NCBI GenBank assembly: GCA_025399215.1
Contig: MU621308.1
Span: 1 to 28,684 of the forward strand
Source of the DNA: Globomyces pollinis-pini
Lineage: Eukaryota; Chytridiomycota; Chytridiomycetes; Rhizophydiales; Globomycetaceae
DNA: 28,684 bases
Reading direction: 5' to 3'
Positions 11,569-22,289 of this stretch are shown one piece after another (position 1 is the first letter of the stretch; every line of letters begins with the position of its first letter). Made by a program: the position numbers and the translations under genes. The notes below the pieces were generated by a model. The model was given only the letters and a program-made list of their open reading frames with translations. It made no database searches and was not told the DNA's origin.

Positions 11569-14500
11569 ATGAACAACCAAATCAGTTGGAAAGAAACTCC
11601 TCCTACTCTGCATTGTAATTCTTCTCCAATCCACTCTTCTCCTGTTTTATTCTCAAAACGCATCATCAACCCCATTCACTATAATACTATCAAAAGCAGT
11701 AATGTCATCAATCCAAGTCATACTAGCGGTAGGGATACTATCGATAGTATAAGTACTAGTTTCATCAATACTGCCAACACTAGTGGTAGGGATAAAGATC
11801 AGGCCAACCCTTTGGTGTGTCGATTCTTGGTCCTAGAAGTGTCCCTCTCCAATCATTCTTATTCCTTACTCGCTCTAAACTCTACTACAAATGCTCCCAC
11901 GACCATTTCAATATCTGGTCAAGCAGCTCTCTCTACTATCCATCAAGGTCATTACATACACATCATTTACAATGACTGTACGTCTCACATCCCAACTAAT
12001 TAGTAGCCGATACCATTCTTTCGTTCTCTACTAAAAATCATTTTATAGTCAACGATGATCTGGGTTTACTCATTGTTTTACCTGATATCTTGGTTTCTTG
12101 TACTACTGCCTCTGATACTACTTGCGTACGTCGTTCCATTCTCAAAGATAAAATTAAATACTACTCTCCTACCACTAAAGCTATGATTCATGGTAATATC
12201 ATTCACTCCCTTTTTCAAAAAGCAATCTCTGCCTCAAATCTATCGAAATTGGATTTAGAAATAATGCTCAAACAATTGATTACCGACTCTATTTCTGATT
12301 TATATTCTATCGGTGGTGATGAACAGTCTACTTTTATTGAATTGGTTCCTCATCTTCCTAAAATCTTGGACTGGCTACGTCTCAATCTCGTACATTCACC
12401 TCTACAGTAATCCATCCTCTCTCATCTTAGATCAATGTAATTTTCTATCACACATTTATGTACTGACAAATTTTGTCTTATTCTTCGACATTGCTATCAT
12501 TGAAAATGTTCCCATACCAATTATTTTTACAATTTATTTAACATTTCAGAAGCACACAGAAGATCCAGTCTCGGAACACAAACCAAATTAATAGCAAAAC
12601 ATATAAAACACTCAATCCATCCACAAATATAAAATACAAAATCAAAAATGTGCTAGAAATCGAACAACGCATCTATTCTACTACATATGGTCTCAAAGGA
12701 TTTATTGATGCTACCGTTGAATCCGTAGACACCTATTCAAGTAGCACAAATCATCGCTCATCATAGATACAAGTATAATGCCACTAGAATTAAAAACCGG
12801 CAAAAACAAACATATTTCACATCAAGCACAAACAACACTCTACAATCTCATGTTATCTGATCATTTAGAGGAAAAGATTGATACCGGATTGTTGGTCTAT
12901 TTGTACCACGGAGAGACTGAGAGTGTTGGATTGGGGTTGAACGAATATAGAGGTATTTTGATACATCGGAATTTGGTAGCACATTTTATGGATGGTGATA
13001 ATGTGCCTGAAATTAATTATTCTTCTGCTTGTAGTCGGTGTTTTATTAATTCTGAATGCTTAATTTATCACAAGGTATTGTTTACATTATTCGAGAAAGT
13101 GTTAAAACCTTCTTTGCTCACCGATTTTGTTTTCATCTTATAATCACGTATGAATCTGAAAATACATATTTGATTTACTTTGTATATGGCAGTTCTATCT
13201 ATCTTTTGTCAACATTCAACTGTTATTTATCCTATATAGGCTATTGAAGATGGAACAGGAGAAACCAGTGGTATGCCGGCTCTATTCAATGAAAAGGTAA
13301 TCCACATCTGTTTATAATCAAAGGTAAATTTACACAAATTAAAAATGAAATTGAATAGACTGATCATTTAACTCCGAAGCATATTGAATTTATCAAAAAA
13401 TGGTCTAAATTGATTTCAATTGAACATAAAAAATCACAAAAAACAACAAAGGATATTTGGACGTTGCCAATCCAAGTTCGTGAAAAGATGGGAAAGTAAG
13501 AATTCTAATCAATTGATTGTCTAGTTGTTTAAGTGGTTTAAAAATAGTATCAAGTCGAAATTTACAAGATGAAAAATCAATATCAAAATATGAATATAAA
13601 TTACAGAAATCACAAATTGGTGGACAAACAACATCATTCCAAGAAACACAATTTCAAGAAGGAGATCCTATCCTAGTAACCAGTAACCTATCGAAGCATC
13701 CCATTACTATTGGATTTATCCAAATCATCCATCATTCACATATCATCATCACTACCGATAAACCTATCCCTGAAACAATCGCCTATGAAAACACTCGATT
13801 GTTTAATATTGAAAAGGATGGGTTTGCAAGTGGAATGGGTTACATTCTCGGCAATATCATTCAAATGTTTATACCAAACAATCTGTCTCGATTGAAAGAA
13901 TTGGTAGTTGATTTGAAATCACCACGATTTGGTGATGATCAATCACATTGGCTTAAACCCTTACTACCACATTTGAATGCAGATCAAAAAAAAGCATTGG
14001 ATAAAGTAACCGCATGTAATTCTACCTTATTTATAACCACAGGCCAAGACTACTGTTTGATTTTGGGGATGCCAGGAACAGGCAAAACCACCACTATTGT
14101 CCATATCATTCAAATGTTACTCTCACAAGGCAAATCAATCCTATTGACTTCATATACCCACTCTGCTGTTGATAATGTCCTACTTAAACTACTACACCTT
14201 GGAATTGATTTCCTAAGATTAGGTCCAACTCGAAAAGTATATTTTTTGAAAGCATTTAACAATCAGTTTCATCCACAAATCAAATCATTTATGAAGAATC
14301 AAGACGAATTCAATAGTGTCGATGAACTAACTAAATATTATGATTCAAAATTATTGGTAGCTACCACCACTCTAGGAATGAACCAGTAAATCTACAAATT
14401 GTCCCACTTACTCACCAATTCTAGTTGTATATTCAGTAGAAGACGATTCGATTATTGTATAGTTGATGAAAGTTCACAAATTGCCTTACCAATTTGTTTA

Positions 14501-15542
14501 GGACCATTACATAAAGCAGATCGATTTATACTTGTAGGTGATCATTACCAATTACCACCGCTCGTAACCAAACCTACCCTGGCTAACTCTAGTTTGCTCA
14601 ATCAACCCCTACCACTTCATTATCCTTATTCAAACATTTAAGTGAAATGCATCCCATCGCTGTTACTTCACTACATACGCAATATCGAATGAATGCCGAC
14701 ATTATGTTAATTGCCAATCATTTAATCTACGATTATCGATTACGATGTGGATCGGAATTGATTGAGATGGATAAATTGAAAACTCCATTGTTTGGGGATT
14801 GGTTTAGTCGAGTACATGAGCACCCCAACACCACTTGTAAAGGCCAATCACAATGCTGGTTATCCTACCTTTTGAATCCAATGTTTGCTCATACTTGATA
14901 TTAAATGTTTAGGAATTCAGTCGTATTTTGTAATACTGATGATATGGACGCCTTTGAAACCAAAACTGGTAATATGATTGAAAATAGAGTCGAAGCTGAT
15001 TTAATTTTACAAGTAATTGTGTTTAATTTTTGATTCTATAATTTTTTTAGACTGTTAAATCATTAATTTTATCAGGTTGTAATGAATCTGATATTGGAAT
15101 CGCATCACCATACCGTAATCAATTAAAATTAATGACGAAATTATTAAAATCATTTCCAAATATTGAAATATTAACAATTGATCAATTTCAAGGTCGTGAT
15201 AAAAAATGTATTTTAATTTCAATGACAAGAAATAATCAACATTTTGGTATTGGAGATTTAGTACGAGATTGGAGGAGATTAAATGTGGCAGTAACAAGAT
15301 CTAAACTAAAATTGATCATGTTTGGATCAAAAAAGACATTGATGAATACTGTAGTTTTTCAAAAACTATTTGAATTAATGGATTTAAAGGGTTGGGGTTT
15401 GGATTTGACAGGAGACGCGGCTATTTCACATGGGGATGGAGATGAATTTGAGGTAGGGATGTCATTGGTATCATCTCCTACAGCTCGTAAATTCACTCGT
15501 TCTGACTCTAAACGATCTCTCGAATCACTTGAATTATTTTGA
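11569..15542 (+). CDS. dna2: DNA2 nuclease-helicase
   Basis: DNA2 processes Okazaki flaps and resects DNA breaks in the nucleus, and also acts in mitochondria in some species. Exons: 11569-11977, 12049-12406, 12550-12740, 12767-13074, 13240-13296, 13359-13495, 13525-14385, 14425-14563, 14593-14882, 14913-15012, 15051-15542. They total 1113 residues. Introns: 71, 143, 26, 165, 62, 29, 39, 29, 30 and 38 bp. The PD-(D/E)xK nuclease has Asp309 (FIDATVE), Glu327 and Lys329 (MPLELKTGK). The iron-sulphur cysteines are Cys162, Cys408, Cys411 and Cys417 (C-x2-C-x5-C). The superfamily 1 helicase has Walker A GMPGTGKT (668-675), IVDESSQI with Asp788-Glu789, [24 protein letters not shown] and [13 protein letters not shown]. 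All key residues are present, so it should be active. The N-terminal start is the least certain part. It is convergent with MCM2. Confidence 0.95.
13297..13358 (+). other. Composite intron in DNA2: two minimal introns end to end
   Basis: The 62-bp intron contains AAAG|GTAAA at 13320-13328. This divides it into a 27-bp GT...AAAG unit (13297-13323) and a 35-bp GTAA...ATAG unit (13324-13358). Removing only the first unit leads to an in-frame stop, so both must go. AAG acceptors are used by other introns in this window. Confidence 0.55.
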
Positions 15543-15621
15543 TTTGTATCTACAATCATTGTTTAATAAAATATAATCATTCAAATAGTATATTAAGTAA
15601 AAATTCAAGTTCATATTTCCA
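15543..15621. terminator. Short convergent 3' region between DNA2 and MCM2
   Basis: Only 79 bp separate the two stop codons, so the 3' ends of both mRNAs and their polyadenylation signals must lie here or overlap. An AATAAA-like TTTAATAAAATA run occurs at about 15562-15573 on the plus strand. Confidence 0.45.
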
Positions 15622-18612
15622 TTATTGAGATCTAGATAAAATCTTTTTACGTTCACGATCAACCATAAATGAACGTTGAAATAAGGCAGATTCCAAATAA
15701 GGTTCTAAATCATGAATATTCAATTCTCGAGCCTAAAAATATAAATAAAAGATTTTCACTCACCCTTAATTCCAATTCTTCCATATCAAATTCAACTCTG
15801 GTCATCATTTCATCACGTTGATAATAATTATAACGAATATGATCTCGTTCAATTTCTGATAATACATGATTGAGTAATTCAAAATGATCTTCATCTTTGG
15901 TAATATACTTTTCAAATACTTTTTGTAATTGTTTCTTGACAGAATGCTTTTGAGCTGATATAAAGGATTGAATGGTGACAGAAATGGCATGATCGATATC
16001 ATCTTGTCGAACAGTATCTCGAAGATGCATTCTAGCAAATGCTTCGGCCATTCGCACCATGGATTCAAGGTATCGTACCGTAATTGGAATACTAGCTCCA
16101 ATCTATTTCGTAAATTGCTAGTTCAATTACCATAGATTCTCTTCTTAACTCTGAATACAATTTTTCCAATTTCTCACTATCAATTCCATGAATACTTGGT
16201 CGCACATGGTCTCTTGCGTACACTATATACTTTCTTAACAAATCTTGTGGAATCAACTACTATTAAATCATCCTTAAACACTTACATCTTCATCTTGTTG
16301 CATATTCTCATCTTCATCTACAATTGCATTTGGATGAGATTTCATATGCGAGTTGATCACAAATCTAGCCAATTGTTCATCATCAATTGGGTCTGCAGTA
16401 TCACGAACAACACATAGGATATCAAAACGTGACAAAATTGGCTCTGTCAGTTCAACGTTTTGGGAAAATGTCACTTGGGAATTGTATTTCCCAAAGATTG
16501 GATTGGCAGCTGCAATTACTGCACATCGAGCTTGTAATGTGGTGATGATACCTGCTTTTGAAACCGAGATCGATTGTTGTTCCATAGCTTCGTGAATAGA
16601 CGTTCTAAACATTATTAACAAGCTTGCAATTACCGGTCTTTATCATTCATTTTATCAAACTCATCAATTAGACAAACCCCTTTATCGGCCATCACTAATG
16701 CACCTCCTTCTAATGTCCATTCTCTAGTAACAGGATCTTTTTGCACTGCAGCAGTCAACCCAACGGCTGAGGCTCCTTGCCCAGTAGCATAGATAGCACG
16801 ATGTGATGTTTTTTCAACATATTTCAGAAATTGAGATTTAGCTGTACCAGGATCACCCAATAATAGAACATTGATGTCACCCCTAAGTCGATGCTTACCC
16901 TGTGGATTCTTAAATACCCCACCAAACATTGCCAAAGCTAATGCAGTCTTGATATCATTATGTCCATAAATAGATGGTGCAATACTTTTTATAATCTACT
17001 TATTAAAAACCAGGTCGATTTACTCTTTTACGGATTCGATCATCTTGAGCAAGTTTTCGAATTTCTCTTTGATCATCTTCGGACAATCGAAAACTAGAAT
17101 ATGCATCCGCTTTCTTACTTATATGATTGGCTTCAATAATTGTCTTGAATACTGGAAAACCGTTGGAGACATTGAGTGAAATATCAAAATTATTCAAATA
17201 TATCCCTGTAACTTCAATTTCTTCACCAGGTCTTGCACAGTCTACCAAGTCGGCCAATATAATAACATCTCGATAACGTGGCAATCTACCAGCAGGTACT
17301 GAGCCAGGACTTTCTTGCAGTGTTAAACGTTGATAATTTCGATAAACAGACTAATTATTAGAATATTTCAATCACATTTTCTGATTTGATATTGAATGGT
17401 CCCCTGGATTGACATTCTCTACATTTTTGTATCTTGATTTCTCGCTCAGAGTCTTGAATGAAAACTTGAACTTGCCCACATTTTAAGCATTCATATGCAA
17501 TTTTCATTAATTGCGGGTAGACAGCGGTACGCCGAGTTACAACACCATGTACGCGGATCAAGGTGTTCAAATGCGTTTGTCTGGAAAAATTAATTCTTAA
17601 AACAAAACCTCAAATCTCGCAGGGTGTCAGCAGATGGCATATTCGCTATCCGTACATAAACTTCATTGACAATTTCATCATAGTCTTCAAACCCAGATTT
17701 TACAACTTCCATGGCGACTCTATTGAATACTGGAAGAATTTGAGAAGGTGCATTGGCTAAGAAAAATGCTAGGGTAGCATTGGTTGCGCATAAATGTGCA
17801 TAATCAACTTCCAAACTTTGACTTTCCGCTAACAAATAAATAACAGGAACTATTACCTTCACACATAGCCTTGATTTTCTCACCATATATAGAAACTCCA
17901 TTTTCATTTACAAAAGAAGTAAGGAATCGATGAAACTCATTTCGAATGGTCTTTTGAGGGGCTTCCATCAAGACATAATCACTAAGAGCACCTTTGACAT
18001 CTCTTAAACCTTCTTGATCTAAAGGGGCCTAGAATGAAATCATTCAAAGACTTACGACTTCATCATCGTCAAGATCCAAATCGTCCATGCCATATGGGTC
18101 CTTCTTTCTCCTTCTGACAGGCATGTGTTCATCCATAAAATCATCATCATCTGTAAATTATTTAGAACAACAATTTGTACCATCATCTAAAAACGCAGCT
18201 GGAGTTCTTCCTGCTTGTCGATCACGACGTCTCATCTTTTCTTCAGCAATTCGTCTTGTATCTCTGTCCATCACCCCATAATCTTCTTCGTCTGCCGATT
18301 CCACTTCATAATAATCATAACGTTCTTTGGAAACATAATCACTAACTATTAAATAAAAAAATCAAACCGATTCAAGTTATCTCCAAATAGATCCTCTCCA
18401 TCACTAGCACTATCAGGGATCTCTTCTTCCAGAAGAACGTCATCATTTTCTTCAGCTTCATCTGGGAATGGATCATTAGTTTGGAACAATGGATCATTTT
18501 GATTTGATGATGGTCCACCAATGTTTGGAGGGTCACTTTCTGGTTCCATTGAACTTCTGTCTCTTTTTCTGTCTTCTGCCTAAGATTCATTAGCTATTCG
18601 AATGCATACCAT
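15622..18612 (-). CDS. mcm2: MCM2, subunit of the replicative helicase
   Basis: MCM2 is part of the MCM2-7 ring that licenses origins and unwinds DNA. Exons (minus strand): 18612-18610, 18579-18368, 18341-18181, 18150-18056, 18028-17857, 17828-17609, 17580-17376, 17350-17024, 16995-16634, 16604-16286, 16256-16131, 16102-15764, 15732-15622. They give 883 residues. The twelve introns are 25-31 bp. The acidic N-terminal tail (histone-binding in known MCM2) leads to DNLNRDY. The zinc finger is Cys319, Cys322, Cys341 and Cys344. Walker A is GDPGTAKS (512-519), Walker B CLIDEFD (Asp576-Glu577) and the arginine finger SRFD (644-647). The first coding exon is the ATG alone, followed at once by a 30-bp intron. 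If that join is wrong, the next ATG at 18549 would start a protein ten residues shorter. The last base of the stop may be off by one. Confidence 0.96.
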
Positions 18613-19125
18613 TGTAGTAAAAGTTTAAGAAAGAATAAAAATCCAAGATTTGGACAATTCAATGGTCTGGACAAAACCTTTCCTTTCTCACTATCATTAT
18701 GAATGCCAAATAATGATATTCAAGAGAGTGCTGCGATGCTTGTACTTGTATAGATAACTCTGATCTGACGGTTTACAAAGGTCTCATTTAAAAGAGTTTT
18801 TATACTAATTGATTACATGATTCGCTTCTTATACCTCATCACAGGTTTACATCGAGATAAAAATACTATAATAGAAAAAATTCAAGTGGGGACTCATGCA
18901 ATTCCAGTCTGAATAGCTACTTATGATGAAGGGGAATTTCATTTTCAAAATCCTTATGAAATCTGTATCCTGAACAGACACAATTATAACATATTCTATC
19001 GTATGTGACATAACCCCATTGCTTAGCTCATATAATTACTCCACAGATGCACAAAGGAACAATCAAATGATGAATGACGCGTGTTTGCAACTCACCTAAA
19101 ATTCCTATTTTCGTCCTCCTCGTCA
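18613..19125. other. Divergent intergenic region between MCM2 and seven-helix protein gene
   Basis: These 513 bp separate two outward-facing start codons. They hold one ACGCGT box (19077-19082) and otherwise AT-rich DNA. No coding exon was recognised. An upstream signal-peptide exon for the seven-helix protein was looked for but not found. Confidence 0.6.
19077..19082. promoter_or_regulatory. MluI cell-cycle box (ACGCGT)
   Basis: This is a perfect palindromic ACGCGT, the site bound by MBF-type APSES factors at G1/S genes in yeasts. It is 44 bp before the seven-helix gene start and 464 bp before the MCM2 start. A six-base match can occur by chance, although CpG-rich hexamers are rare in this AT-rich DNA. 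Confidence 0.35.
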
Positions 19126-20637
19126 ATGTCTTCCTTAGTGGTTGAGAGTCATTGGAACCTTGATAATTGTGTAGGAGTTCCTGCAAACATTTATCTGTTC
19201 AACGTCGTTGATATATATGCCTATGAAACAACACAATATAACGAGACTTGGCCGGAATTCTACCAAATGGCTGTTTATTCAACACCATTGGATTGGTGTG
19301 GTTTGATTCAAGATGGAGTGAAACCTAATGAATGTTGTCGGAATAGTCTTGATTTAACTCAAAGTGTATATCAAAGTTCCATATTCGGGTATCTCGAAGA
19401 ATATAGAGTTGAAGATTTTGTTACAAAATCAAGCATTGCTGCTAGTTATTGCCACTTTAAGGCATTAAGTAACGACTCGCTCAGTGGATATAGCGAAATC
19501 TACATCAATGACCAAACATGTGCGAATCATATATCATGTAATGGAAGTGAATTCCAAGTGTACGAATCATCAGATTGTAGTGGGGATATTGTGGAAAAAT
19601 ATTCTATTGATAAACTAGAAACTCAGATTTATTCTTTCACACTTGGGGATATTCTCTATAGAAAGTATCAATTAGATGTTGGAGCAGCAAAGGTGAAATG
19701 GGTATCATATCTACCAGGTGGCAATTTAGTTCCAGATTTAAAAACATTCTCAGGAATTACCGAGGCAATATTGATGGGTCTAACAATATTTGGGGATATA
19801 GTCTTGATATTAAATTCAATTTATGAATTTAAAAAAATTAGAACAATTGAAAAGTTGATGGCATTGATGACCCAGGTACTGTTTTTGATCTATATTATAC
19901 TACGAATGATTTACGATTTCACAATTTACGATACTATGGATGCAATTTACCAAATGTTTTTAACCAATTCCATTTCATCTATATGCTTTTCAGTAGGCAG
20001 CTTCATGTTGGCAATCATTCCAATCAATATTGTCATCAAAGTTTTTGGTTATCAGAAATGGTGCTATTTGATTTATTTGGGCTTATTCCTCATTCATGTT
20101 GCTTTGAGAGGAACAAGTTATCTTATTTACTGGTATCTTGTTTATGATATCAGGTATGTTGATGGATTTTACACCTTTTTTGAAACCTATTGGCTGCCTC
20201 TTTCACCAATATGGACTATTTTGGTTATTCTAATCACATATTTTCCAATCATACTATTGCTAAAAAATGTTCTTTTAAAAACAAAAGGAAAGGTTCAAAA
20301 CCTTAGGAAACAAATTAAACAGTTCCTCAAAAAAGAAACAAAGATGGTCAGAATCTTGTATATATCATTATTAAACATGTTGATGTATATTACAATCACA
20401 ATTGTACATCAATACTACAAGTTATCTTTAGGAAGTGACCGAATGGTTTTGTTGATACGAACACTTCCAACCATCCATTTGACAATTCACTGTCTGTTGA
20501 TATTGATTATGTTGAACAATATCAAGATAATCTTTTCTAGAGGAAAAACTACATCTGTACCAAAGAAGACCAAAGAAATGGCTATGAACTCTGACGTTGC
20601 ACAGCCAACTGCTAATGCAAACACTATTCGATCTTAA
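19126..20637 (+). CDS. Seven-helix membrane protein with cysteine-rich ectodomain, receptor-like
   Basis: This is an intronless 503-residue protein of no family I recognise. The N-terminal 205 residues are soluble, with eight cysteines (15, 58, 70, 71, 109, 132, 138, 151) and three N-glycosylation sequons (Asn39, Asn116, Asn139), which suggests an extracellular or lumenal domain. Seven hydrophobic helices follow at about 211-232, 245-266, 279-304, 312-340, 358-382, 408-430 and 441-466. A basic loop (383-407) and a short basic tail come last. This order resembles a G-protein-coupled receptor with a large ectodomain, but no family motif is seen. There is no obvious signal peptide: the first in-frame ATG is 19126 and the frame is closed by TGA at 19075. 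A transporter or channel-like protein remains possible. Confidence 0.85.
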   Translation: MSSLVVESHWNLDNCVGVPANIYLFNVVDIYAYETTQYNETWPEFYQMAVYSTPLDWCGLIQDGVKPNECCRNSLDLTQSVYQSSIFGYLEEYRVEDFVTKSSIAASYCHFKALSNDSLSGYSEIYINDQTCANHISCNGSEFQVYESSDCSGDIVEKYSIDKLETQIYSFTLGDILYRKYQLDVGAAKVKWVSYLPGGNLVPDLKTFSGITEAILMGLTIFGDIVLILNSIYEFKKIRTIEKLMALMTQVLFLIYIILRMIYDFTIYDTMDAIYQMFLTNSISSICFSVGSFMLAIIPINIVIKVFGYQKWCYLIYLGLFLIHVALRGTSYLIYWYLVYDIRYVDGFYTFFETYWLPLSPIWTILVILITYFPIILLLKNVLLKTKGKVQNLRKQIKQFLKKETKMVRILYISLLNMLMYITITIVHQYYKLSLGSDRMVLLIRTLPTIHLTIHCLLILIMLNNIKIIFSRGKTTSVPKKTKEMAMNSDVAQPTANANTIRS

Positions 20638-21052
20638 ACCTTTTTTGTCTTTTCAATAAATCCAAATTGTTTCTTGATAGATTGAACTGTCAATTGGTAA
20701 ATTATTATGAATTACTTAGAGAAATTACTCAAAAGCGTATCATTTCCATTCAATTGTTTTAATTGGGTTAATTGATTCTATCAACAATTTGATATTATCT
20801 TTTTCTTGCTGTTGAATTTGGTGTCGCTCAGCCCACCTCCAACGCGAAATCTACACGACTTTCACTTTACAGATATGTAAAGTATGTGGTTAGAGTCTTG
20901 ATTATCAGCAATGTCTTACCTGTCTTTGAAGAGTCTTGATTACTTACTGTCTTTGAATGGCTTGAAAATTATTTGGGCGTCAGTGAAACAAAATTTTAAG
21001 TGGTGCTTATACTATAAAGGTGAACAAACAGATTGTTTAGTTGAAGTAACCA
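20638..21052. other. Intergenic, upstream of phosphate carrier 1
   Basis: This 415-bp gap should contain the 3' end of the seven-helix gene and the promoter of the first phosphate carrier. An ACGCGAAA stretch at 20842-20849 resembles a hybrid MCB/SCB site but is unsupported by context. No exon was recognised. Confidence 0.5.
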
Positions 21053-22113
21053 ATGCCATCAAATCCAGAAGGTAAGTTAACAATCATTGACACTAGGACC
21101 CTTTAACCTGAAATACTTTGTGGAAAGTGCATTGTCAGGAGCAGTTTGTTGTGGAGTAACTCACGCTGCTATTACTCCTATAGTATAAAAAATAATTATC
21201 TAACCAGTCAGGATGTCGTTAAAACTAGAATTCAATTAGAACCTACTGTGTTCAGAAATGGAATGTTTAATGCATTTTCAACTATCGTTCGTCAGGAGGG
21301 ATTACGTGGATTAACTACTGGAATGGGACCTAGTGTTGCTGGTTATATCGCACAAGGTTTAAAAATGGACCTGAATTTAATAGTTTAGGTTGGTTTAAAT
21401 TTGGTGGAGTAGAATTGTTCAAGATAAAAGCAGCAGAGTATGTTGGGGAACGACAGGCTTTCAAACATCAAACAGCAATTTATCTTAGCACAGCTGCAGC
21501 TGCAGAATTTATTGCTGATATATTCTTGTGTCCTTTGGAAGCTACTCGTATCAGACTGGTATCCAATCCACAATATGCCAATAGTATTTTTTCGGCCATG
21601 TCTAGAATTGTACGTACTGATGGATTTTTGAGTGGTTTTTATGCTGGATTTGGACCAATCTTGATGCGACAGATACCATACACAATGACACAATTTACTG
21701 TCCAAGGTTTCACTTCCGATCAAATGTATGTCTCTGCTGGAATCCAACCTGCGGAGGTATGATAATTACATCACTAACTGTATCTAAAGGCAACAGAAGC
21801 TCAACTTTTAGGAATATCATTAACATCTGGTGTGATTGCAGGACTTGCAGCAGCAATCGTATCACACCCTGCAGACAATTTACTATCTCTAATCAACAAA
21901 CCAGGTGCAGGTGGTAACGGATCTACCATTTCACGGTTGATGACATTGACAAGAGATACCGGTCTAAAGAACTTATTCACAGTAGGACTTGGTCCAAGAT
22001 GTGTCATGATTGGACTCTTAAGTGCTGGGCAATTCGTCGTCTACGATGCTATTATGTCTGCCACTGGTGTTCAGAAATTCCACTTTCATGATCCTGATGC
22101 TCAAACTATCTGA
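21053..22113 (+). CDS. Mitochondrial phosphate carrier, copy 1 (SLC25A3 / Mir1 type)
   Basis: This inner-membrane carrier imports inorganic phosphate with protons into the matrix for ATP synthesis. Exons are 21053-21071, 21097-21182, 21212-21356, 21389-21756 and 21790-22113, giving 313 residues; introns are 25, 29, 32 and 33 bp. Three carrier repeats are visible, with signatures [17 protein letters not shown] and HPADNLLSL. Phosphate-carrier hallmarks are [15 protein letters not shown] and GLGPRCVMIG. The first exon encodes only six residues plus one base, and there is no cleavable presequence. The last intron ends in AAAG. Copy 2 lies tail to tail 176 bp downstream with the same exon plan. 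The third-repeat signature has Asn (HPADNLL) where copy 2 has Thr. Confidence 0.96.
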
Positions 22114-22289
22114 GTTCTCAGAAAAGTTTTACAATAAAGAATCTCATTACATTAATTTCGCCATATCCTACTTGAACAATTGAGTACACAATCTGATGCG
22201 CATAACTTTGTGACACAAACTAATGTTATTACCTTAAGTCACACAAACTATATAGTATGAGTTTAAAAAGTCTTTATTGATGATGAGGT

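Noticed and set aside
12407..12549. Microexon inside the 143-bp DNA2 intron (around 12431-12436)
   Set aside because: It would need a 24-bp first intron and a six-base exon; the simple single intron already keeps the frame.
14564..14650. Apparent frameshift in the DNA2 helicase domain
   Set aside because: A 29-bp intron (14564-14592) with a good branch-like TAAC explains it and yields [22 protein letters not shown] in frame.
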